From NCBI GenBank assembly GCA_014378225.1, contig JACMOA010000065.1, positions 1 through 6,125 on the forward strand: 6,125 nucleotides of DNA. The letters are read 5' to 3'. Below, one piece after another: positions 1 through 4,375 of the stretch. The position numbers and the translations under genes are program-made. Position 1 is the stretch's first letter. Each line of letters starts with the position of its first letter. Under the pieces are notes generated by a model, which saw only the letters and a program-made list of their open reading frames with translations, was not told where the DNA came from and did not search any database. Source of the DNA: Deinococcales bacterium. GTDB lineage: Bacteria; Deinococcota; Deinococci; Deinococcales; Deinococcaceae.

Positions 1-138
1 GTCTGCGACGGTGAGCTGGGTACGGCCTTTGGCGCGGCGGCGCGAAAGGATGGCCCGTCCCGCAGTGGTTTTCATACGGATACGGAAGCCGTGGGTTTTG
101 GCCCGTTTACGGACATTAGGTTGCCAGGTACGCTTCAT
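1..138 (-). CDS. rpmH: 50S ribosomal protein L34, 3' end outside the window
   Basis: L34 is a very small, strongly basic protein of the large ribosomal subunit that binds 23S rRNA. The 46 visible codons begin [19 protein letters not shown] and continue through the Arg/Lys-rich stretch LSRRRAKGR, which is the L34 signature. The family is about 45 to 49 residues long, so only the last few residues should be missing beyond the left edge. The ATG at 138-136 is preceded by GGAGG (151-147) with 8 nt spacing, so the start is secure. In Thermus, rnpA overlaps or encloses rpmH in another frame. Here both other frames carry stops just around the L34 start, so a Thermus-like early rnpA start is not supported, although one frame is open from about 105 to the edge. 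Identification is by family knowledge and is near certain. Confidence 0.96.
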   Translation of the reverse strand, partial: MKRTWQPNVRKRAKTHGFRIRMKTTAGRAILSRRRAKGRTQLTVAD

Positions 139-189
139 TGCAAAATCCTCCAGATGTAAAGCTGTCCACTCGAGACAGCAAGCTGGAAG

Positions 190-218
190 AGTATAGCACG
201 CCACCGAAGAACAAGGAA
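190..218 (-). promoter_or_regulatory. Probable promoter of rpmH
   Basis: On the minus strand, a good -10 hexamer TATACT (195-190) lies 17 nt downstream of TTCCTT (218-213), a weak -35 match. Transcription would start near 182, giving a leader of roughly 45 nt that contains the GGAGG site. The -10 match and spacing are good; the -35 is poor, so the call is moderate. Confidence 0.5.
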
Positions 219-250
219 GAGCAGAATCGCGCTTTGCGCTCAGCAAACAC

Positions 251-363
251 TAGACCTCCGGCGAAAGTGGGGGGCGGGACGGCCTACCTCCCGCTTTTGA
301 CCGAGTGGAACGAGTAGGAGTAAATGAGTAACACGTCTGGAGGCGACTTTCGCCGGAGGTCTA
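251..363. repeat. 113-bp unit with perfect 18-bp terminal inverted repeats, MITE-like or structured RNA
   Basis: The left arm at 251-268 is TAGACCTCCGGCGAAAGT and the right arm at 346-363 is its exact reverse complement. The outermost bases on both sides are TA, so it can be read as a 109-bp element with 16-bp ends (GACCTCCGGCGAAAGT) flanked by a duplicated TA. That is the target-site pattern of IS630/Tc1-mariner elements and their non-autonomous MITEs. Inside, GCGGGA and TCCCGC (about 275-295) form a second hairpin around a 9-nt loop. There is no open frame of note. The alternative is a structured non-coding RNA closed by an 18-bp stem. The symmetry is directly visible; the mobile-element reading is inference and needs other copies in the genome. 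Confidence 0.55.
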
Positions 364-474
364 CCGAACATAAACGTCGAACGCAGAGAAATCTTTTAGG
401 TTTTGACGTTTGCGCGTCTTGTAACGCTTGACGTTCCCGATGTCAATACGCCGGTTCAGAGTATGGTGAAAAGT

Positions 475-1248
475 ATGACCGAAGCCCCCCCCGTCCCGCC
501 ATCTACTCTGCCCACCACCGCTCTACGGGTAGTGCTGGTATCTCCCAAAGAACCTGGGAACATCGGCTCGAGCGCACGGGCCATGCTCAACATGGGCGTG
601 AGCGACCTCCGAATTGTGGCTCCGCGCTGTGATGTGCTGGCCCCAGAAGCGCTCTACATGTCGGTTCACGCTCGAGCGCTCGTTGAAAATGCTCAGATTT
701 GTAGCACGCTCGAGCAGGCCACTCAGGACTGTGATTTTGTGGTGGGAACGAGTGCGCGGGAATACAGCGACCTGATTCCAGCCCGTTATCCCGGTGAGCT
801 GCGGACACAAATATGGGCTGCCCGAAATGTGGCGGTGGTGTTTGGGCGCGAAGAATCCGGCCTCACCACTGAGGAACTGGCCCGCTGTCAGGCGCGGGTT
901 CGTATTCCCACCGCTGAGTACTCGAGCCTCAACCTCGCCCAAGCCGTGTTGATTGTGCTGTACGAGTTTATCCAGTCCCAGCGCACCACACCTACCCCTC
1001 TGCCTAGAAAAGAAAATCTGGCCCCGCGTGAACAGCTCGAGGGGTCTTACGCTCAGCTCAAGAGCTTAATTCTCGAGATTGGCTACACCGACCCCCGGCG
1101 AGTGGACCACATGATGCGGCTGTACCGCAAAATTTTTGACCGCGCCCAGCTTGAGGCCGACGAGGTAAGAATGTTCCGGGGCCTGTGGGCGCAGATGTCC
1201 TGGATTGCTAAGGGCAACAAACCCAATTTGGGCGGGGACAAAGGGTAA
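475..1248 (+). CDS. trmJ: tRNA (cytidine/uridine-32-2'-O)-methyltransferase TrmJ-like, SpoU/TrmH superfamily
   Basis: This SPOUT-fold enzyme transfers a methyl group from S-adenosylmethionine to the 2'-OH of a tRNA nucleotide, position 32 in characterised TrmJ. All three SpoU motifs are present: motif 1 EPGNIGSSARAM (residues 26-37, with the catalytic-type Asn and Arg), motif 2 VFGREESGLTTEE (122-134) and motif 3 EYSSLNLAQAV (148-158), forming the knotted SAM site. VVGTSARE (about 89-96) is also typical. The C-terminal helical tail (about residues 190-245, with MMRLYRKIFDRAQL and FRGLWAQM) matches the TrmJ-type extension rather than short TrmL-type enzymes. Length is 257 aa from this start, close to E. 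coli TrmJ. ATG475 was chosen because GGTGA (465-469) is a ribosome site 5 nt upstream. ATG463 and a TTG at 403 are in frame, but the extra residues look non-homologous. The exact target nucleotide is inferred from the family. Confidence 0.88.
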   Translation: MTEAPPVPPSTLPTTALRVVLVSPKEPGNIGSSARAMLNMGVSDLRIVAPRCDVLAPEALYMSVHARALVENAQICSTLEQATQDCDFVVGTSAREYSDLIPARYPGELRTQIWAARNVAVVFGREESGLTTEELARCQARVRIPTAEYSSLNLAQAVLIVLYEFIQSQRTTPTPLPRKENLAPREQLEGSYAQLKSLILEIGYTDPRRVDHMMRLYRKIFDRAQLEADEVRMFRGLWAQMSWIAKGNKPNLGGDKG

Positions 1249-1296
1249 CGCTCGAGCGCGTCTGGCAAACGTCAACTATCGCGCTCGGTGCTCAGC

Positions 1297-1330
1297 AAAC
1301 GTCAAACGTCAAACGTCAAACGTCAAACGC
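1297..1330. repeat. Tandem 7-bp repeat AAACGTC, 4 full copies plus a partial copy
   Basis: Four perfect head-to-tail copies of AAACGTC (1297-1324) are followed by AAACGC (1325-1330). A lone copy sits at 1267-1273, and related AAACGTC/GACGTTT words occur upstream of trmJ (372-378, 405-411). The array lies in the convergent gap between trmJ and nurA, so it is not coding. The number of copies probably varies by slippage. No function is evident beyond the overlap of its last unit with the hairpin at 1323-1357. Confidence 0.85.
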
Positions 1331-1357
1331 CTGAGATGAATCTGGTGTTTGAGTTTT
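1323..1357 (+). terminator. Probable intrinsic terminator after trmJ
   Basis: TCAAACGCC (1323-1331) pairs with GGTGTTTGA (1344-1352), 9 bp with one G-T wobble. AGA/TCT (1334-1336, 1341-1343) extends the stem around a TGAA loop, with TG bulged out. The stem is followed directly by GTTTT. It lies 75 nt past the trmJ stop. The T run is short, so efficiency may be modest. The upstream stem arm is built from the end of the 7-bp tandem array. No comparable T-tailed hairpin was found on the minus strand for the nurA operon. Confidence 0.5.
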
Positions 1358-1410
1358 GCGTTCAGTGTCCAACCCTCCAACCCTCGAGCGAAGCACCCAC
1401 TCCCCATAAC

Positions 1411-2424
1411 CTATCCCTGTGTCATAACCCACTGCCTGATACGCCTTGCAATTAAAGCCGGGTCGCCCAACCGCCTGGAGAGTTCGCGCTCGAGCGCCCC
1501 AGTTGGAATCAGGTTTTGTGGGGCGCGGCGGTCTTTGTGGGCCACGCTCGAGAGTCGGCCTAGCAGCGCAGGACTGAAATCGGCCACTTTTTTCACAACC
1601 CTGGGAATGCGCTCAAAATCTTCTGGCGCGGTCATTTCCAGGCGCACCAGACCCGCACCCTGAGGCTGGTAGGGCAGCGGGTCACACAGCCGCACATACC
1701 AGGAATAACGCCCTTTTGAAGCGTCTCCATACTGAAAATAAAAAATAGGGGTGCGCTCTCCACACTCGAGATTCAGCAGCAGCGCTTTCTCTTCCAGGCC
1801 CAGATATTCGGTCTCGAGGGTCTTGATGTAGCCTAGAATCAGTTTGTCCTCGCTCCCGATGTCTATGCGCCCATCCTGAAGCACCAGAGTATCCAGCTCG
1901 AGCTGACCGTCTTCCACGGTGTCCAAATCCATCGCCAGGGTGCGCGACATTCCCTGTTCACGGCGCAACATTAAACTTTGAAGCATACTCAGCGGTGTCT
2001 GGCGCTCGTTTCGCGCTCGAGGGTCCTGGGTGAGCCGATACACCAGTTTGCCGGAGCCGCCTTTGGGCAGGTTCAGGGAGTCATCTTCGCCCTCACAGAC
2101 TCCACTCACCAGCAGAGTGCGCTCACTCACGATGTCCTGAATGGTGGCCCGTCCACTGTGCAGACTCAGGCAGGCATGGCCTACCGCGTAAATGCCAAAG
2201 CCGCCGTACAGTTGCGCCTGCTCACCCGCAACCAACACTCGAGCATCCAGACGGCGGGTTCCGTCCACCACATGCAGGGTTTTCAGGCTACCCGGAACCG
2301 AGACACCCTGCAAATGCTGCCACTTCTTCACCTCGAGTTGGGATTCTACGTTGCCCTGGTGCGCGTTGAGTCCAGCCTGCGGGTTGGCCGCATCCTCGGC
2401 CCAGGGGTCCAGGCTGATTTTCAT
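1411..2424 (-). CDS. nurA: NurA-family nuclease, probable DNA-end-processing protein
   Basis: NurA proteins are nucleases that work with the HerA helicase to resect DNA double-strand ends; a Deinococcus NurA-HerA pair has been studied. In this 337-aa protein, VVDGTRR (residues 52-58) fits the NurA motif with the metal-binding Asp (VDGS-like). LVLQDGRI (180-187) fits the second Asp motif, and GYIKT (198-202) the following Lys motif. YSWYVRLCDP (240-249) and a C-terminal APQNLIPTGALERELSRR segment (301-318) resemble Thermus/Deinococcus-type homologues as remembered. It is the last gene of the leftward operon, 12 nt after the phosphoesterase stop. ATG2424 begins MKISLDPW; the ribosome site is weak (GGGTAA about 6 nt upstream), so translation may depend on coupling. 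No HerA gene is visible here. The family call is fairly confident; nuclease activity is inferred. Confidence 0.75.
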   Translation of the reverse strand: MKISLDPWAEDAANPQAGLNAHQGNVESQLEVKKWQHLQGVSVPGSLKTLHVVDGTRRLDARVLVAGEQAQLYGGFGIYAVGHACLSLHSGRATIQDIVSERTLLVSGVCEGEDDSLNLPKGGSGKLVYRLTQDPRARNERQTPLSMLQSLMLRREQGMSRTLAMDLDTVEDGQLELDTLVLQDGRIDIGSEDKLILGYIKTLETEYLGLEEKALLLNLECGERTPIFYFQYGDASKGRYSWYVRLCDPLPYQPQGAGLVRLEMTAPEDFERIPRVVKKVADFSPALLGRLSSVAHKDRRAPQNLIPTGALERELSRRLGDPALIARRIRQWVMTQG

Positions 2425-2436
2425 AGATTACCCAAC

Positions 2437-3228
2437 TTAAAGGGTTGAAACTTCGGGCAGAGCGTAAACGAAACCATGTCCGCCTTTATACATCATTCCA
2501 CCGTCCAGATTGGTACAGCGCCCCTCGCGGTAGTACAGCGGCGCGTTTACGTCTTCGGGAGGAATTTCGGTCAGGTACGGAATAGGAGTGTGGCCGTGCA
2601 GCAGCCGTTTCGCGCCAAAAACTCCCAGAATGCGCTCGAGGTTACGTGCTCCCACTGTTTCGTCCCAGAATTCCATGCGACGGGCAAATTGACCCAATAA
2701 CTCGTCCCAGGCTCGAGAATTGTCGGACTCGAGCACCTTTGTCACGGCCTCGCTCACAGTATTAACGGTGTCGCCGTAATCCAGGTAAAACAGCGAATCC
2801 GCGTGCATCAGCAAGGTGTCGCCCTCGAGCGCCAGCAGCGGACGGCGCTCGAGCCACTGAACGTGTTCATCCTTGAGCGCGTTCAGGTCGCTTAGCCGGC
2901 CCCCGTTGTGCAGCCAGTCGGCCCGAAAGCTCATTCCCTGAGCGGTTTTCTTGCGCCCAAATTTGAGGGCAGACAGAATCATGGGTTCATGGTTGCCCAT
3001 CAGACACCCCACGAAACCCCCCGCCTCTAGCGCCTCACACTCGAGCCGCATTACAGTTTCGCACACGGCAATGCCGCTTGGTCCCCGGTCAAACAGGTCT
3101 CCCAGAAACCACAGCCTCGAGCTTCTCCCGCTCCAGTGTCTCTCTGGGTCAACTAGTCCAGCCTCCTCGAGCAGGGCAAAAAGCTTCTCGAGCTGACCGT
3201 GTACATCTCCAAGGGCGTAAACGGTCAT
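2437..3228 (-). CDS. Calcineurin-like metallophosphoesterase, PPP-type protein phosphatase/ApaH-like
   Basis: This is a 263-aa enzyme of the PPP/metallophosphoesterase superfamily, which uses two metal ions to hydrolyse phosphate esters. The metal and catalytic motifs are in the usual order: GDVHG (residues 7-11), GDLFDRGP (43-50), GNHE (78-81), the His in LLMHA (His142) and GHTP (212-215). WLHNGG (105-110) and NLDGG (240-244) are also typical of the PPP branch that holds bacterial Ser/Thr phosphatases (PrpA/PrpE) and diadenosine tetraphosphatase ApaH. The motif set does not decide between a protein and a nucleotide substrate. No signal peptide or membrane segment is seen, so it should be cytosolic. 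It is the middle gene of the operon, starting 5 nt after the HspR-like stop, which indicates co-transcription and probably coupled translation. Confidence 0.9.
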   Translation of the reverse strand: MTVYALGDVHGQLEKLFALLEEAGLVDPERHWSGRSSRLWFLGDLFDRGPSGIAVCETVMRLECEALEAGGFVGCLMGNHEPMILSALKFGRKKTAQGMSFRADWLHNGGRLSDLNALKDEHVQWLERRPLLALEGDTLLMHADSLFYLDYGDTVNTVSEAVTKVLESDNSRAWDELLGQFARRMEFWDETVGARNLERILGVFGAKRLLHGHTPIPYLTEIPPEDVNAPLYYREGRCTNLDGGMMYKGGHGFVYALPEVSTL

Positions 3229-3233
3229 GGGGT

Positions 3234-4025
3234 TTAGCTAAAGCTGCGTTTACGTCCACGCGCTGGGCTTGGCTTGGGAGGACTGGGCAGGGCGCTGGGA
3301 GCCGTGTTCTCATTCCCATCTTCACGCTCGTCGTCCTCGGCGGGGGCAGGCAAGGTGCGCCAGGTGGTCATGTGGGCGGTCAGCTCGTCCTGAATCCGCA
3401 CAATGTCAAACTCGAAACGGCCTCTAGCGTCCTCGAGCCGTCCGCGCAGGCGCATAATTTCTTCCACACCAGCCAAATTTACGCCGCGCTCCTGGGTCAA
3501 GCGCCGAATTTCGCGCAGTTGCTCGATGTCGCGCTCACTGTACAGCCGGGTTTTCCCGCTCGAGCGTCCAGGCCGAATCAGGCCGTTGCGCTCGTACAGC
3601 CGCAGGGTTTGGGGGTGCATCTCCACCAGTTCTGCCGCAATCGAAATCACGTAAACCGGTTTGTCTTTGGGGTCCAACAGAATTCCGGTTTGAGCCGGCA
3701 ACTCCCGTCCACTCATAGCCTGCTCGAGTTGGGAGTCTATTCGCTCAAGTTCGGTTTCAAACTGGTCTTGCAGGTCGTCCAGTTGGTGCTGAAGCAGCAT
3801 CACCTCTTCCACACCGGCCAAATTTACGCCGAGTTCCTGGGTCAGCCGCCGAATCTCGCGCAGATGCTCGATGTCGCGCACACTGTAGAGCCGAGTTTTT
3901 CCGGTGCTTCTACCGGGGCGAATCAAACCCCTGCGCTCGTACAGCCGCAGGGTTTGGGGGTGCATATCCACCAGTTCTGCCGCCACCGAAATAACGTAAA
4001 CCGGGCGACTCTTACCCTCTTTCAT
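3234..4025 (-). CDS. hspR: Tandem HspR-type MerR-family regulator with two fused DNA-binding domains
   Basis: HspR proteins are MerR-fold repressors of chaperone genes that bind HAIR inverted repeats. This 263-aa protein holds two nearly identical HspR-type units, residues 8-74 and 123-189. Each carries the HTH stretch AAELV(D/E)[11 protein letters not shown], the wing segment GKTRLYS and the helix (E/Q)[10 protein letters not shown]. They are identical at 60 of 67 positions. Each is followed by a coiled-coil-like helix (about 75-104 and 190-219), and the tail is acidic, then Pro/Ser-rich, ending basic (RGRKRSFS). Normal HspR has one unit in roughly 130-150 residues, so this is an internal duplication that could act as a built-in dimer. 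ATG4025 was chosen because homology begins a few residues later and the promoter/operator lies just upstream. The frame stays open to 4313, but those residues are not HspR-like. No SD is present, which fits leaderless initiation. It heads the operon with the phosphoesterase and nurA; no dnaK/dnaJ is adjacent. Confidence 0.88.
   Translation of the reverse strand: MKEGKSRPVYVISVAAELVDMHPQTLRLYERRGLIRPGRSTGKTRLYSVRDIEHLREIRRLTQELGVNLAGVEEVMLLQHQLDDLQDQFETELERIDSQLEQAMSGRELPAQTGILLDPKDKPVYVISIAAELVEMHPQTLRLYERNGLIRPGRSSGKTRLYSERDIEQLREIRRLTQERGVNLAGVEEIMRLRGRLEDARGRFEFDIVRIQDELTAHMTTWRTLPAPAEDDEREDGNENTAPSALPSPPKPSPARGRKRSFS
3459..4004 (-). repeat. Internal direct duplication of the HspR domain, copies at 3804-4004 and 3459-3659
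   Basis: Two 201-bp copies, offset by 345 bp, differ at about 30 positions by eye (roughly 85% identical at DNA level, about 90% at protein level). The spacer between them encodes a helical linker. The high DNA identity suggests a fairly recent duplication or continuing gene conversion. A cluster of about 8 differences falls within 10 bp at 3557-3566, where only the downstream copy contains CTCGAG. Confidence 0.9.
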
Positions 4026-4030
4026 ATTTT

Positions 4031-4061
4031 CTGAGTCTAGCACACTCAGGCAAATTCCGAA
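4031..4061 (-). promoter_or_regulatory. Leaderless promoter of the hspR operon with HAIR-like operator over the -10 box
   Basis: CTGAGT (4031-4036), a 7-nt spacer and ACTCAG (4044-4049) form an inverted repeat. Its core TGAGT-N7-ACTCA matches the published HspR-associated inverted repeat CTTGAGT-N7-ACTCAAG, lacking only the outermost pairs. On the minus strand the extended -10 TGCTAGACT (hexamer 4039-4034) lies within it, and a weak -35-like TTCGGA sits at 4061-4056 with 16-nt spacing. The -10 ends only 8 nt before the ATG at 4025, so the mRNA should start at or next to the start codon, consistent with the missing SD. A protein bound here would block RNA polymerase, implying autorepression by the HspR-like product relieved by heat stress. 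The regulatory reading is inference. Confidence 0.7.
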
Positions 4062-4084
4062 AATATCTGAACATTTCAGATATT
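4062..4084. promoter_or_regulatory. Perfect 23-bp AT-rich palindrome, candidate operator for an unknown regulator
   Basis: AATATCTGAA (4062-4071) and TTCAGATATT (4075-4084) are perfect inverted arms around CAT. The site lies just upstream of the weak -35 of the hspR operon promoter, where an activator or second repressor could bind. The short symmetric AT-rich form is operator-like. A terminator is less likely because the stem is AT-rich and lacks a good T run. It does not match the HAIR, LexA, Fur or FNR consensus as I know them. Confidence 0.6.
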
Positions 4085-4323
4085 CTTTGAGCAGGAAGGT
4101 GCCGTCTTGCCCAAGACGCGGCGAGGCCCCACGGGGTGCTGTTTTCGCCAAGACAGTGGGGCGAGAGGGAACGAAGGCGGATTTCGTGAAGTGGAACATT
4201 CTCGAGCGCGGTTCTCGAGGATGTGGAATGGAGCGGAATCGGCAGCACGGGTCAAACAAGGGTCTCGCGAGCAATTTGTTTCTTACCCTCAGAACGCGAG
4301 ATAGTTTCAGCAAGTAAGCCAGT
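4085..4323. other. Intergenic region with nested hairpins, no convincing gene
   Basis: Open frames here have no recognisable motif, and the longest are only extensions of hspR and cca. Several inverted repeats crowd 4101-4162. CGTCTTG (4103-4109) pairs with CAAGACG (4112-4118). GGCGA (4120-4124) pairs with TCGCC (4145-4149), enclosing CCCC/GGGG (4127-4130, 4133-4136). GCCCCAC (4126-4132) could instead pair with GTGGGGC (4156-4162), so the last two foldings exclude each other. CAAGAC recurs at 4149-4154. TTCTCGAG appears twice (4199-4206, 4212-4219). This could be a small structured RNA or a decayed repeat; no promoter or known RNA family was recognised. Confidence 0.4.
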
Positions 4324-4351
4324 TTGCCGACGCAGGGCGCTCGAGGATAAT
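4324..4351 (+). promoter_or_regulatory. Probable promoter of the cca gene
   Basis: TTGCCG (4324-4329) and GATAAT (4346-4351) are separated by 16 nt, a fair sigma-70-type match with a strong -10. Transcription would begin near 4358, giving a leader of about 18 nt that includes the AGAGGT ribosome site. The spacer contains one of the CTCGAG palindromes (4340-4345). Confidence 0.55.
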
Positions 4352-4375
4352 TTAAAGTGTTTGCAGAGGTTCACC

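Larger units (their letters stand above)
139..474. other. Intergenic region between divergent rpmH and trmJ
   Basis: No coding region is supported here. It contains the rpmH leader and promoter, the 113-bp inverted-repeat unit at 251-363, and a trmJ-proximal part. In that last part AAACGTC (372-378) and GACGTTT (405-411) can pair, and TTGAC (428-432) faces GTCAA (442-446), so hairpins could form ahead of trmJ. No clear trmJ promoter was found. TTGACG occurs at 403-408 and 428-433, but neither has a convincing -10 box at the right distance. No DnaA boxes (TTATCCACA-like) were seen, although rpmH often lies near oriC. Confidence 0.6.

Noticed and set aside
1..138. A Thermus-style rnpA gene starting at and fully overlapping rpmH
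   Set aside because: On the minus strand both alternative frames meet stop codons within a few codons of the L34 start. One is open from about position 105 to the edge but has no standard start codon, so an rnpA overlap cannot be shown in this window.
139..402. A replication origin next to rpmH
   Set aside because: No DnaA-box-like TTATCCACA sites or AT-rich unwinding stretch were seen, and the neighbour is trmJ rather than dnaA.
403..474. A TTG-initiated 24-residue N-terminal extension of TrmJ
   Set aside because: It lacks a good ribosome site and the extra residues do not resemble the family. GGTGA placed 5 nt before ATG475 is the better start.
1297..1330. A CRISPR array
   Set aside because: The units are 7 bp and directly adjacent with no spacers, and no cas genes are present.
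3078..4034. A 318-codon open frame on the plus strand opposite the HspR-like gene
   Set aside because: Its apparent internal repeats mirror the HspR duplication on the other strand, and it has no recognisable domain of its own.
4062..4084. The AT-rich palindrome as a transcription terminator
   Set aside because: Its stem is AT-rich with a 3-nt loop and no real T run on either strand, and it lies upstream of both flanking genes.
4026..4313. A 96-residue N-terminal extension of the HspR-like protein
   Set aside because: The frame is open, but HspR homology begins just after ATG4025, and the promoter, HAIR-like site and palindrome would all lie inside the extension.
4223..4375. A 51-residue N-terminal extension of the tRNA nucleotidyltransferase
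   Set aside because: There is no homology in the extension, while AGAGGT and a promoter sit just before ATG4376.
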